Shown one piece after another: positions 51,554 to 60,317 of a DNA stretch of 64,000 nt. This stretch comes from Intestinimonas massiliensis (ex Afouda et al. 2020) (lineage in GTDB: Bacteria > Bacillota > Clostridia > Oscillospirales > Oscillospiraceae). Every line of letters starts with the position of its first letter. The stretch's first letter is position 1. Below the pieces are notes generated by a model. The model saw only the letters and a program-made list of their open reading frames with translations, made no database searches and had not been told where the DNA came from. The stretch lies in the NCBI RefSeq assembly GCF_001244995.1, contig NZ_LN869529.1, positions 1,444,957 to 1,508,956 on the forward strand. The letters are read 5' to 3'. A program made the translations under genes and the position numbers.

Positions 51554-52204
51554 ACCATCGAAAGAAAAAGCTGGTCCTTTTCTCCTGTGTATGCGCCACC
51601 GCCTCGGCGACCGGAAAAGACACCGTGACCCTTTACATCCAAGGTGCGGTAAAGCTATACCCAGGACCAGCGTAAGGAACCACATAGGCTGGCTGTTCGG
51701 CGACGGCGGTATGGGCGTGGCCATCCTCATCTGGCTGGCGGGCACCGGCCTGGCCAATTCTTTGTGGACAGCTCCCTGGGCTATAGCGACGAGTGCTGCT
51801 TGGTCTGCTGTTCAGGCTCCTGCACGAGAGCCCTCTGGTGCCCTTCCTTCCAGAAGGGTCAGCAGGAAAACCCCAGCCCGCCTGCGCAGAGGCGGCCACG
51901 GCGGACAAGACCTTTTGTCCCTCCTGCGGCGCGCCGCTTCCAGAGCAGACGGCGGCGGCCTGGACAGCCTGCTGGACCAGATCAACCGCGGCTGAGGCCC
52001 AAACGACGGCAAACTCTACCTGAGCCTGTCCTACTGTGACGGCACCCTCACCATGGACCACACCACCGAGCTGCGGATCTCTCCGGGATTCTCGGCGGAT
52101 AGCCGCCGGCTCCACACCCCGTTTCAAAAACAGGGCGGCTCCTCTCAGGGGCGTCCTGTTTTCGCTCTTTCTCTCCTACTATCCGGAGGATGGGGAGTCG
52201 ATCC
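51554..52204 (+). pseudogene. Decayed zinc-ribbon membrane protein gene
   Basis: No intact gene. Fragments in several frames look like parts of one protein: NHIGWLFGDGGMGVAILIWL (about 51,678-51,737), DSSLGYSDECCLV (about 51,768 onward, another frame), FCPSCGAPLPEQ (about 51,918 onward), and YLSLSYCDGTLTMDHTTELR (about 52,016 onward). Frame changes and a stop between them mark it as a pseudogene. Original function unknown. Confidence 0.6.
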
Positions 52205-53036
52205 GATGTTCAACCCCAGGGAGCGCATCCTGCTGACCGCCCTGCGGCTGTTTGTCCAGGACGGCTACGAAGCCGTGTCTGGACGCAAACGGCTCCTTGC
52301 GCAGAAACACCAGCTCGTCCGGCGTCGAATGTTCGGCGTCGTAGGCATAGCCCAGGCCGTCAAAGTCCCTCACGTCTACCGCCTTTGTGACTTGGCGCTC
52401 GGTCAGCCAGCGCACCATCTGCCCCCGCGCCATTTTGCACAGGGTGCCCCTCTCGACGATCTTCCCCTTACTCCGCTCCCCAAACACGCAGGTGACCACC
52501 CGCACCGTCCGGGGCAGATAGGGCGTCACCGCCCTGCTGTACTCCCGGGAGGCCAGGTTCAGGATCAGGTCCGTCTCGGCCGCCAGCTCGTCGGCCAGCC
52601 TGCCGCCCCAGAAATCGTACAAGTCCCGGCTCCCGTCCACGGACAGCTTTGCCTGCATCTCCAGCCGATAGGGCACCACCCCGTCGAGGGGACGCAGCAC
52701 TCCATAGAAGCCGGACAGGATACGCAAGTGCTCCTGCAGGAAGGCGTACTCCCCGCGCTCGAACACCCCTGGGGCCATATACCGGTATTGGATTCCTTCA
52801 TAGGCCAAAACGGCCGGCGTCAGGCCGCGCTCCAGGTCCATTCCCCGCAGCCGTTCCGCGTTGAGCCGCGCCAGGGAATCGCTGCACCGCCAGAGGGCCT
52901 GCAGCTCCTCCGCCGTCAGCCGCTGCAGCGCCTGCTTCACCCGCTCCGCCTTGTCCCGGAATCGGGGCAGTCCAACAGCGGCCAGGCCGTCCGGGTCTGT
53001 CCGCATCTTCTTCGCCGGTGAGATGATCATCCGCAT
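52179..53036 (-). CDS. yaaA: YaaA family peroxide-stress protein with read-through C-terminus
   Basis: 285 residues from ATG 53,036 (AGAGGAG upstream). The YaaA family protects DNA and iron under peroxide stress. Motifs MRMIISPAKKM at the start, YRYMAPGVFERGEYAFLQEH and DLYDFWGGRLADEL are typical. Family proteins end shortly after a DELVF-like strand, here near residue 251 (52,285). The remaining 35 residues are translated from the antisense of the TetR remnant, so the native stop was lost by deletion. The core domain is intact and the protein is probably functional. Confidence 0.9.
   Translation of the reverse strand: MRMIISPAKKMRTDPDGLAAVGLPRFRDKAERVKQALQRLTAEELQALWRCSDSLARLNAERLRGMDLERGLTPAVLAYEGIQYRYMAPGVFERGEYAFLQEHLRILSGFYGVLRPLDGVVPYRLEMQAKLSVDGSRDLYDFWGGRLADELAAETDLILNLASREYSRAVTPYLPRTVRVVTCVFGERSKGKIVERGTLCKMARGQMVRWLTERQVTKAVDVRDFDGLGYAYDAEHSTPDELVFLRKEPFASRHGFVAVLDKQPQGGQQDALPGVEHRIDSPSSG
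52205..52279 (+). pseudogene. N-terminal remnant of a TetR-family regulator
   Basis: MFNPRERILLTALRLFVQDG followed by YEAVS is the opening helix pattern of TetR-family repressors; after residue 25 the sequence turns abruptly into antisense yaaA. The missing DNA recognition helix and ligand domain show a deletion joined to the 3' end of yaaA. Confidence 0.7.
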
Positions 53037-53105
53037 AGGCTTCTCCTCTGTCATGTTTCTCGGCGTCCGCTGCCGGGTCCGATTATACCTCAGCGGGCAG
53101 GCCGG

Positions 53106-54839
53106 TTAGCGGTTGTCATTGCTATCTGCCGACTGCATTGGGCGATAGAGGTTCCAGGCTTGACCATTCCAAATCATGTCTGGTCCCCAGCACAGGATCG
53201 GGAGATCCACCTCTAAGCCCTGACAACTGAACTCGGTCACCACGTGGCGAAAGCGACAGCAGGATTTTGGGCTTTCGGGTGGATCATTATACCACGCAGC
53301 AATGTCCATGTTGCGCATACTGGTGGCTTCATAGCTATTATCCACGCCATAGCGTCTCATCAGCGTGGACTCTGCTTTAGAAGAGACTAGCAGTCCATAG
53401 CGCTTCGATGATTGCCCCATATAGCGAGTCGTACAATACGCCTTTGCTGCATCTAAATCCTGCGTCACGAGCATCGTATAGCCCGCAGACTGCAAGGAGG
53501 TGGCAAGCGATTTTGCCTGGTCAATCTCACCTGAAATCAAATGGTTCATAAAGGTGCTGGCGTCTTGGGCCAAGTGGTTGCGTAAGGACACGTTGAGATC
53601 CAATTGGTTGCGCGCGTGAAGGCGACGCATCGTCCGCAGCGGTTCAAAGGAGGCGGTCAGTTTTGAAGGTGCAACAATTTCCCATGCTCGTTGTGCACGG
53701 GAAATGGCGCTCACCCACTGGTCTACGCCGGCGGATTCCCCCTTGTAGATTTCTTTCCCTTCCCCGATGAGCACAAGAAGGACACACCACGGGAGCCGTG
53801 TCTCTGCCAGTTGGAGCATTAATTCTGCCTCGGAGCATTGGCGACCAGGGTTCCGCTGGGCCATGCGCTCCTGCGTCCAAGCCCGCTGCCCCTCATCAAA
53901 GACAATGATGCTCTGGTGAAAATCCTTGGCCCGATAGCGGACAAATTCATCGATCTGTTTATGGAGGTCCTTGACAAATACATTGCTCCCCAAAGCAGCA
54001 GAGAGGACTTTCACCAAGGGGCCGTTGCCCGACAGATACACAGAGTGCACTTGCTCTGCTGCCTGGAGGGATTCATAAACATATTGTAAACCCAAGTAAG
54101 TTTTCCCTGCGCCAGGCACACCCGTGACAAAGGCGAGCATATACTTGCCCTTTTCTTGCGCATAGGTAGCAATACCGGTAAGGCACTGTAATGCTTGTGG
54201 AATGCCTGCACTGTCTGCGCTGCGGATATGCGGGAGTGCCTCCTTGCGCATAATCATCTGAGCGGCCTCCACGATGGTGGGAAGGGGCTCATAGCGGGAG
54301 GACATCCAGGCAGTCGCATCACAAGCGGTTGTGCCCGCTTGCAACGTGTCGAGCAGGGCTTCCTGCAGCCGATCCCCAGAGCTCACAAGGACAGAACCTC
54401 TTAACTCTATTGTATGGTTTATGCGGGTAACCACCAGTAAGGAAGTGACTTTGCGGTTTCTGGATTCAAAGTGATATTCCTGGATATCCCGGGCATAGGC
54501 AGCCGTCTGGTCCACATCGGCCCGGAGCACACGGTATTTCATTTTGAACTCCAAAATCACGACCTGTTCTTGGCTGAGGAGGATCACATCTGGGCGACGG
54601 CCCGCTTCATAAGGCAGCTCGTATTCGAAGATCAGGATGAGCTCTGGATGTTGCGCTTGAATGGCCGGTAGCGTATGTAGGAGCACATCATAGCAGTCTG
54701 CCCAGGCAGCAATCTGCTCTTCGTGGAGAGGGCGCCCCGACTCCCGAGCCTTCATTTGGGCCAGCCATTCTTCTTTTCTAACACTGAGGAAGGTGCCCAG
54801 TGAGGAGGCAAAGCTACAACGGGGATGGGCCAGCAGCAT
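53106..54839 (-). CDS. DUF2075 helicase with N-terminal PD-(D/E)xK nuclease-like domain
   Basis: 577 residues from ATG 54,839 behind GGGAGGT. The N-terminal part has a nuclease-like pattern: RRPDVILLS (Asp near 84) and ILEFKMK (Glu-x-Lys near 97-99). Then Walker A GVPGAGKT (about 240-247), Walker B IIVFDEGQRAW (about 311-321) and motif VVTEFSCQGLEVD near the end, as in DUF2075/Schlafen-like helicases. It ends soon after GPDMIWNGQAWN. Relatives usually continue to an arginine-finger motif near a YRVLLTRG block, which is not seen here, so the C-terminus may be truncated. It is the last gene of the Nudix/HNH module. Confidence 0.88.
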   Translation of the reverse strand: MLLAHPRCSFASSLGTFLSVRKEEWLAQMKARESGRPLHEEQIAAWADCYDVLLHTLPAIQAQHPELILIFEYELPYEAGRRPDVILLSQEQVVILEFKMKYRVLRADVDQTAAYARDIQEYHFESRNRKVTSLLVVTRINHTIELRGSVLVSSGDRLQEALLDTLQAGTTACDATAWMSSRYEPLPTIVEAAQMIMRKEALPHIRSADSAGIPQALQCLTGIATYAQEKGKYMLAFVTGVPGAGKTYLGLQYVYESLQAAEQVHSVYLSGNGPLVKVLSAALGSNVFVKDLHKQIDEFVRYRAKDFHQSIIVFDEGQRAWTQERMAQRNPGRQCSEAELMLQLAETRLPWCVLLVLIGEGKEIYKGESAGVDQWVSAISRAQRAWEIVAPSKLTASFEPLRTMRRLHARNQLDLNVSLRNHLAQDASTFMNHLISGEIDQAKSLATSLQSAGYTMLVTQDLDAAKAYCTTRYMGQSSKRYGLLVSSKAESTLMRRYGVDNSYEATSMRNMDIAAWYNDPPESPKSCCRFRHVVTEFSCQGLEVDLPILCWGPDMIWNGQAWNLYRPMQSADSNDNR

Positions 54840-54863
54840 AAGAACAACCTCCCACAAACAGTT

Positions 54864-55472
54864 TTATCCAATCGCTGAGCGTAGCTTTTGAACGTCCTCA
54901 GGGTCATTGACAATGTGCATCTTTTTGTGACAGTTGGGGCAGAGCGCGGCTGTATTGTCAGTGGTATCTGCCCCGCCCTGAGAGAGCCACTCAATATGGT
55001 GGCTTTCCAGGTAAGGACGCCCCTTTTGATCCCAAAATGGTGCTGGCTGGCCACAGAGCTGACAGATCCCCTTGGCCCGACGCTTGGCATACTCTGCAAC
55101 AAAGGGGTCCCGTACGTAGACAGAGGAAGTCACATCCCGTTGGGCAGCCTTCTGTTTTTCAGTGCCGTTTACGTGGCGAGCAAGGTGCAGCACTTCAAAG
55201 AGGTACACTTCGACTCCGTTGTGATCTGATTCGGCCAGAGTGCGATTTTGACTGGTCAACGTCTGATCTCCAGTCTTGCCCATTCCAGTATAGTGAAGGG
55301 TATCGCCATACCACTTATCGTCATAGAGAGACTTTGTATGGTCCGAGATGATAATGAGGGTATTGGTGCGCTTGGAGCGGTGCATACCACCCATATTACC
55401 GCACTGAAATGCGGTACAGATTTCTGGGTGAGTCACTGTGTCGCCCACTGCAAATGGCGGTCGGAAGCTCAT
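54864..55472 (-). CDS. HNH endonuclease with putative SRA-like modified-base reader
   Basis: 202 residues from ATG 55,472, which overlaps the Nudix stop as ATGA. The N-terminal domain (about 1-115) carries NMGGMHRSKRTNTLIIISDH, then LHYTGMGKTGDQTL, a pattern I associate with SRA-like readers of modified cytosine in McrA-type (type IV) restriction enzymes. The C-terminal HNH domain has CQLCGQP, ESHHIEWLSQGG, NTAALCPNCHKK, with zinc cysteines and HNH residues present. Cleavage of modified foreign DNA is inferred. Confidence 0.85.
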   Translation of the reverse strand: MSFRPPFAVGDTVTHPEICTAFQCGNMGGMHRSKRTNTLIIISDHTKSLYDDKWYGDTLHYTGMGKTGDQTLTSQNRTLAESDHNGVEVYLFEVLHLARHVNGTEKQKAAQRDVTSSVYVRDPFVAEYAKRRAKGICQLCGQPAPFWDQKGRPYLESHHIEWLSQGGADTTDNTAALCPNCHKKMHIVNDPEDVQKLRSAIG

Positions 55473-55852
55473 CGCAATACCTCCAAAAGTTTTTGAGAGA
55501 CCAGATAGTCGGCCGGAAGCTGGTCGTGGTCTAACAACTTCGAAAGTGGGACCCACTCCATCTGATCATGGACGGTCAACTGGATTTCCCCTTCATATTG
55601 GTTGATCCGATAGGCATGTAGGCGAATGGTTTTGGAGCTCATTTCAAAGGCGCTCTCCGCCATCTTCTCACCAATTTCCGCGTCAATGCAGAGTTCTTCC
55701 TTTAGCTCGCGGTGCAGACACTGTTCACCAGTCTCGCCGGGCTCTATTTTTCCACCGGGATATTCCCAACCGCCAGCCGCATTCTGACCCGGAGCACGGC
55801 GCATAAGCAAAACATGGTGGTCTTTCACAAGGATACCAGCAGTTACTTCCAT
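55469..55852 (-). CDS. Nudix hydrolase (MutT/NudG-like)
   Basis: 127 residues. The Nudix box is complete in its acidic residues: GGKIEPGETGEQCLHRELKE then E; the usual Gly near the end is Cys. MutT/NudG-like enzymes remove oxidised or modified nucleotides such as 8-oxo-dGTP or 5-methyl-dCTP from the pool. It is the first gene of a three-gene unit with an HNH endonuclease and a nuclease-helicase, coupled by ATGA. AAAGGGA precedes the ATG. Confidence 0.92.
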   Translation of the reverse strand: MEVTAGILVKDHHVLLMRRAPGQNAAGGWEYPGGKIEPGETGEQCLHRELKEELCIDAEIGEKMAESAFEMSSKTIRLHAYRINQYEGEIQLTVHDQMEWVPLSKLLDHDQLPADYLVSQKLLEVLR

Positions 55853-55988
55853 GATAATCCCTTTCTATGGAAGGATAATATTGTATTTTTATTGTACCAG
55901 ATTTGGGTGTGTTTTCAATGGCTATCCCAAATTCTGAATCGCCCCCATCGATGAGCACGGTACTATGTTATAGCTGAAAAGAGAACTG

Positions 55989-56028
55989 CAAAAGGACACT
56001 TCTTCTTTTCAGAGGAACTGTCCTTTTG
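55989..56028. terminator. Hairpin in the intergenic region before tRNA-Ser
   Basis: Perfect 10 bp stem CAAAAGGACA (55,989-55,998) and TGTCCTTTTG (56,019-56,028). It lies in a 509-base interval (55,853-56,361) with no recognisable gene; the sequence is AT-richer than the backbone and may mark an old insertion edge by the tRNA. Confidence 0.5.
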
Positions 56029-56361
56029 AGGGCAGGTAAGCAGCCTACCTACGCGGTATTCATTTTTGTCGCTAATTTAACACCCTCTACGGTATAACGG
56101 TTTCGTGCCCGATTTTTTCGGGTTGGAAAAGGATAAAAAATCCACCTGATAAACCTCCAAATCCTTGAAATTATGGGGCTTTTCCGGTTTGTCGTTTTAA
56201 TACCGTAAGGGCATACCTGCGCAAGCCTTCTGCTGCAAAGCGGAGAAGTATCAATGAAGCAGCTTTCAAACCGGCTGAGGCACAGCATCTTCTCAACAAC
56301 GGCAGACATCTATCCGCTTAAAAAGGAAAGAGCCTGCAATGGTACTCCCATTGCAGGCTCT

Positions 56362-56452
56362 TGGCGGAGGAGGTGGGAGTCGAACCCACGCGCCGGGAAC
56401 ACCGACCTGCCGCTTTTCGAGAGCGGTCCCTTCACCACTTGGGTACTCCTCC
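56362..56452 (-). tRNA. tRNA-Ser (CGA)
   Basis: 91 bases with encoded CCA and the long variable arm of tRNA-Ser; acceptor GGAGGAG/CTCCTCC, anticodon loop CTCGAAA (CGA), T-loop GTTCGACTC. The interval 56,453-56,753 on its other side shows no gene. Confidence 0.96.
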
Positions 56453-56753
56453 AAGCTATCTTCAACACCTGCCCTCTAGATGAACAAAGTGTAGAAATGC
56501 TGTTGTAAAAAATACGGGCAAGCCAGAAAACCAGTAAAATCAAGGGTTTTCGGGCCCAAACGGTCTACAGTCCACTTTGATTTCCATCAGTCCCGTTATG
56601 ACCACTTCGATGCCGCTCCCTCTTGAGCCGCCAGTTAAAATCGTCAGCTCATATAAAATACCGTATTTCTTTCCGTTTGTCAATGCCGTCCCTTGCAGTT
56701 CCATGGCTTTTCCGCTATAATACCGTTGATAATCAAATGAGGAGAGGCCGAAC

Positions 56754-57437
56754 ATGAAAGCTCCGCGCATCCTGCTCTCCGGCTCCGACGGCAGCCGTAT
56801 CAACTATGAAAATGCCATCCGCCGCGCGGGCGGCATTCCCTGCTCCTTCTACTGTCCCCCAGTCAGCACCGACTACGACGGGCTCCTGCTCTGCGGTGGC
56901 GAGGACGTGGACCCGTCCTATTTTCATCAGGAAAATCGCGGCTCCCGCGACATGGACCTGCGCCGCGACCAGGCGGAGTTTCCCCTCGTAGCCGCCTGGC
57001 TGGCGGCAGAGAAACCCATTTTCGGCATCTGCCGCGGCCATCAGGTCCTCAACATCGCGCTGGGCGGAACGCTGGTCCAGGACATTGGCCCGGAGCCGGC
57101 TCTCTTTCACACCCACGACTCCCATTGCGCCGGAGACAAGGTCCACCCCGTCCGGGCTGCGGCGGGCTCTGTTTTGCATCGCTTCTACGGCCCCATCTTT
57201 CCCGTGAACAGCTCCCACCATCAGGTCGTGGACCGGCTGGGGACGGGCCTGCGGGCCACAGCCTGGTCGGAATCCGGCCTGGTGGAGGGCATGGAACATG
57301 ACACGCTGCCCCTGCTCTGCGTCCAATTCCACCCCGAGCGCATGTCGTATGACCGGCGTCGCCCGGACACGGCGGACGGCTCTTTCCTGTTCGAGCACTT
57401 TATTCAGCAATGCCGCGGAGGCTGTACCGGGTGGTAA
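56754..57437 (+). CDS. Class I glutamine amidotransferase-like hydrolase (peptidase C26)
   Basis: 227 residues of the gamma-glutamyl-GABA hydrolase (PuuD-like) family. The nucleophile Cys is in FGICRGHQ near residue 97; the catalytic His and Glu are in CVQFHPERM near 196-198. The early motif LLLCGGEDVDPSYF fits the family. It may free GABA or related amines from gamma-glutamyl conjugates. GAGGAGAGG precedes the ATG. xpt follows after 56 bases. Confidence 0.9.
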   Translation: MKAPRILLSGSDGSRINYENAIRRAGGIPCSFYCPPVSTDYDGLLLCGGEDVDPSYFHQENRGSRDMDLRRDQAEFPLVAAWLAAEKPIFGICRGHQVLNIALGGTLVQDIGPEPALFHTHDSHCAGDKVHPVRAAAGSVLHRFYGPIFPVNSSHHQVVDRLGTGLRATAWSESGLVEGMEHDTLPLLCVQFHPERMSYDRRRPDTADGSFLFEHFIQQCRGGCTGW

Positions 57438-57493
57438 GCCCAGTACCGCCGGAAGCACCACGCGGAAATATAGAACGGAGGCACCTACCACAT

Positions 57494-58069
57494 ATGGATG
57501 AACTGAAAAAACGAATCCAAAAGGACGCCGCCATCGGTGAGGGCGACATCGTCCGGGTGGACATGTTTCTCAATCACTGCATGGACATGGAGCTGCTCCA
57601 GTCCGCCGGCAAGGCGCTGGCCAAGCGCTTTCAAGGCGAAAAGGTCACCAAGGTGCTGACAGTGGAGGCTTCCGGCATCGCTATGGCCTGCTTTACCGCG
57701 CTGACGCTCGGCGTCCCCGCCGTCTACGCCAAGAAGTTTCAGACCGGATACATCGACCCGGACGTCTACACCGCCGAGGTCCACTCCTTTTCTCTGGAAA
57801 AATCCTACACCATGCGGGTCTCCCGCCGGTATCTGAGCGAGGACGACCGGGTCCTGCTGATAGACGACATCCTCTCCAGCGGCCAGGCCATGCTGGGACT
57901 GCTGGAGATCGTCTCCAAAGCCGGGGCGGAACCCGCCGGTGTGGGTGTCGCCATCGAAAAGGCCACCCGGGACGGCGGACAGGTCCTGCGGCGCATGGGT
58001 CTGCGGGTGGAGGCCCTGGCTACCATCCAGCGCATTGAGGATGGCCACATCGTCCTGGCGGAGGATTGA
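57494..58069 (+). CDS. xpt: Xanthine phosphoribosyltransferase
   Basis: 191 residues, the usual length. It makes XMP from xanthine and PRPP in purine salvage. The PRPP-binding motif is VLLIDDILSSGQAM near residue 126; VEASGIAMA and YAKKFQTGYID are typical. The ATG at 57,494 is used; the frame upstream runs into the amidohydrolase end. No purine riboswitch is seen in the short gap, so expression probably depends on the upstream gene. Confidence 0.94.
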   Translation: MDELKKRIQKDAAIGEGDIVRVDMFLNHCMDMELLQSAGKALAKRFQGEKVTKVLTVEASGIAMACFTALTLGVPAVYAKKFQTGYIDPDVYTAEVHSFSLEKSYTMRVSRRYLSEDDRVLLIDDILSSGQAMLGLLEIVSKAGAEPAGVGVAIEKATRDGGQVLRRMGLRVEALATIQRIEDGHIVLAED

Positions 58070-58080
58070 ACCGCATGGAA

Positions 58081-58117
58081 CAAGCGAAGGGACCGGCACG
58101 CCCGGTCCCTTCGCTTG
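58081..58117. terminator. Terminator between xpt and the convergent lipoprotein gene
   Basis: 16 bp stem CAAGCGAAGGGACCGG (58,081-58,096) with complement at 58,102-58,117. Confidence 0.88.
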
Positions 58118-58486
58118 TTATGACGGGAGCTCCTCCAGCAGCAGGACGGGCCGACCGCCCCGCTCCGACAGGGTGACGGTATACCGGAGCTCGTGCTCAA
58201 AGGACAGGGAAAACGTCCCCTGAGCCAGCACGGCCCGCTCCCCCTCGTCCCAGACGCGCAGCGACACCACCCCGCCCTCGTCCGGGTCCATCCGGAAGCC
58301 CAGGGAGTCCCCCCGCCCGATGGGGGAGCCGTCCGCGTAGCAGCCGCCCCCGCTATACCCCGGCCCGGCCAGCTCCACCAGTCCCACCGATGCGGCGCTG
58401 TCGTTGACGAAAATCAGATTGTCGGCGTTCCGGGCACAGCCGGCCAGGAAAAACAGCAGCAGGGCGGGCAAAAGCAGCCGCTTCAC
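58118..58486 (-). CDS. Small lipoprotein
   Basis: 122 residues with a signal peptide and lipobox LAGC (Cys near residue 17). The mature part is beta-rich (NLIFVNDSAASVGLVELAGP, then GYSGGGCYADGSPIGRGDSL) and unassigned. It overlaps the YozG-like regulator gene by four bases and is the last gene of a DUF2975/HTH operon, so its expression is tied to that pair. Confidence 0.8.
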   Translation of the reverse strand: MKRLLLPALLLFFLAGCARNADNLIFVNDSAASVGLVELAGPGYSGGGCYADGSPIGRGDSLGFRMDPDEGGVVSLRVWDEGERAVLAQGTFSLSFEHELRYTVTLSERGGRPVLLLEELPS

Positions 58487-58704
58487 GGCTTTTCCTCCTC
58501 TCCGGATACATATTCCAAAATGTCGCCGGGCTGGCAGTCCAGAGCCCGGCAGATGGCCTCCAGGGTGGTAAAGCGCACCGCCTTGGCATGATTGTTCTTC
58601 AGGATGGACAGGTTGGCCAGGGTGATGTCCACCCGCTGGGCCAGCTCGTTGAGGCTCATCTTCCGCCTGGCCATCATCACATCCAAATTGACCATGATCG
58701 GCAT
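58483..58704 (-). CDS. YozG-like XRE regulator
   Basis: 73 residues, nearly all one helix-turn-helix domain (MARRKMSLNELAQRVDITLA, NLSILKNNHAKAVRFTTLEA, CRALDCQPGDILEY). This short HTH type is typically paired with DUF2975 membrane proteins, as here (12-base gap upstream). The pair is thought to regulate itself in response to a membrane signal, but this is not proven. Confidence 0.92.
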   Translation of the reverse strand: MPIMVNLDVMMARRKMSLNELAQRVDITLANLSILKNNHAKAVRFTTLEAICRALDCQPGDILEYVSGEEEKP

Positions 58705-58716
58705 CGTTCCGCCCTC

Positions 58717-59274
58717 CTATATGGTCAGGTCATTTTCCGCCTTCAGCTCCGCCGCCTGGCGGAAAAGAGCGGACATGACCATGCACAGCAGTCCCGCCAT
58801 CAGAAAGATGGGCACGAACAGCGCGTTGTATGTGAGCAGAGGCATCAGGCTGCGATAAAAACACAGGCCCCACACCGTCCGGCCCAGGGCGGCGGCCGAG
58901 ATGAGGAAGCAGCATACCGCCGCCCGCCGCATATTGGCCGCATTTTCAAAGGTGAAAGTGTTCCCGGCCAGGATGGTGTCCAGCACCCGGCGGGCCTGCC
59001 ACAGGATGACGGCGGTGCAGACGCCGCAGAAAAAAAGGAATCCGTATAGTACCCAGTCATAGATTCCGCACTCTGCCACAAGAAACAGAAAATCCGGATA
59101 GTAAGAGAGCCAGAAAGCTACGGGATGGCGCAACAAATCCATCAACACCCCCGGCTCACCTCGGGACACCACCAAAGTCGGCAATTGGAACAGTGCTAGG
59201 ATGTTGCAGATAAACGTAATCGTGACTAGGACCTTTAATACGCTGGCCAGCTTTTGTACTCCGGTCTTTTCCAT
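58717..59274 (-). CDS. DUF2975 membrane protein
   Basis: 185 residues, four hydrophobic segments (about 12-32, 65-90, 110-135, 145-170). The sequence TILAGNTFTFENAANMRRAA is the typical DUF2975 loop. First gene of the three-gene operon with the YozG-like regulator and the lipoprotein. Ribosome site AAGGGAGGG precedes ATG 59,274. Confidence 0.9.
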   Translation of the reverse strand: MEKTGVQKLASVLKVLVTITFICNILALFQLPTLVVSRGEPGVLMDLLRHPVAFWLSYYPDFLFLVAECGIYDWVLYGFLFFCGVCTAVILWQARRVLDTILAGNTFTFENAANMRRAAVCCFLISAAALGRTVWGLCFYRSLMPLLTYNALFVPIFLMAGLLCMVMSALFRQAAELKAENDLTI

Positions 59275-59400
59275 GGGAATCCCTCCCTTGTTCTGGGGTC
59301 AGCATAGCACACTCTATATTGAATGTCAATTATTTTTTATTGTTTTTCAATAAATGGCGGCCTACCGACAGCCCCGGCGCAGAACGCCGGGGCTGTTTCT

Positions 59401-60123
59401 TCAAATCTGGACGGCGCCCAGGATCTCCCCGATGGGGCCGGAGACCACCAGATCGGCCTGCCAGTCCATGGAGGTCGCCCCCTTGTTGATGAGGGTCAGC
59501 TTATTCCCCCGGTAATCGTTCACCAGCCCGGCGGCCGGATAGACCACCAGCGAGGTGCCGCCGATGATGAGCATGTCGGCTTTGCGGATGTAGTCCAGCG
59601 CCCTCCGCATCACCGTCCCGTCCAGCGCCTCCTCATAGAGCACCACATCGGGCTTGATGACCCCGCCGCAGGCACAGCGGGGCACCCCCTCCGCCTCAGC
59701 CACCGCCTCCACCGGATAGAACCGGCCGCACGCCTGGCAGTAATTCCGGTGGACGGAGCCGTGGAGCTCCAGCACCTCCCGGCTCCCGGCCATCTGGTGG
59801 AGACCGTCGATGTTCTGGGTGATGACCGCCCGGAGCTTGCCCGCCTGCTCCAGCTCGGCCAGCTTCCGATGGGCCATGTTGGGCTTGGCCCACAGGGCCA
59901 GCAGCTTTTTTCGGTAAAAATCAAAAAATTCTTCGGTGTGGGACGCATAAAAGCTGTGGCTCAGCATGGTCTCAGGCGGATACTGGAACTGCTGATGGTA
60001 CAGCCCGTCCACGCTGCGGAAATCGGGGATGCCGCTTTCGGTGGATACGCCGGCCCCGCCGAAAAAGACGATGTTGTCGCTCGCGCTGATCCATTCCTGC
60101 AAGGTTTCCTGTTCCTTTGTCAT
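59401..60123 (-). CDS. Sir2 family NAD-dependent protein deacylase
   Basis: 240 residues from ATG 60,123 behind GGAGGAGG; the longer open frame has no start signal. Motifs of sirtuins: FFGGAGVSTESGIPDFRS, TQNIDGLHQMAG, the catalytic His in ELHGSVH near 116, zinc cysteines in CQACGRFYPV and CACGGVIKPD, and IIGGTSLVVYPAA. It removes acyl groups from Lys residues with NAD. It stands alone between two intergenic regions. Confidence 0.95.
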   Translation of the reverse strand: MTKEQETLQEWISASDNIVFFGGAGVSTESGIPDFRSVDGLYHQQFQYPPETMLSHSFYASHTEEFFDFYRKKLLALWAKPNMAHRKLAELEQAGKLRAVITQNIDGLHQMAGSREVLELHGSVHRNYCQACGRFYPVEAVAEAEGVPRCACGGVIKPDVVLYEEALDGTVMRRALDYIRKADMLIIGGTSLVVYPAAGLVNDYRGNKLTLINKGATSMDWQADLVVSGPIGEILGAVQI

Positions 60124-60317
60124 GGGTCCTCCTCCTTCTCTGGTCTGGAGATTGACGGCTGATCTGCTGTTCTTTATTTTACCCTCTTTTTTCCAAAAAC
60201 ACAAGAGGGCATCCGGACCCCTTTGCCGCCCACGCTGATTATTTGACGGATTTCATGCAGAAACTTTTTGCCTTTTTGGCCGAAATGTAAAATTTACGTC
60301 AAGTGCTTTACATAGGA

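Noticed and set aside
56049-56309. Minus-strand frame of 86 codons before tRNA-Ser as an integrase remnant
   Set aside because: No catalytic motif or family pattern could be seen; only its place beside a tRNA suggested it.
57438-57493. Purine riboswitch before xpt
   Set aside because: The gap is only 56 bases and lacks the three-helix core sequence of purine riboswitches.
59369-59395. GC-rich hairpin as terminator of the sirtuin gene
   Set aside because: The stem is good but no T run follows on the minus strand, and no plus-strand gene ends there, so its role is unclear.
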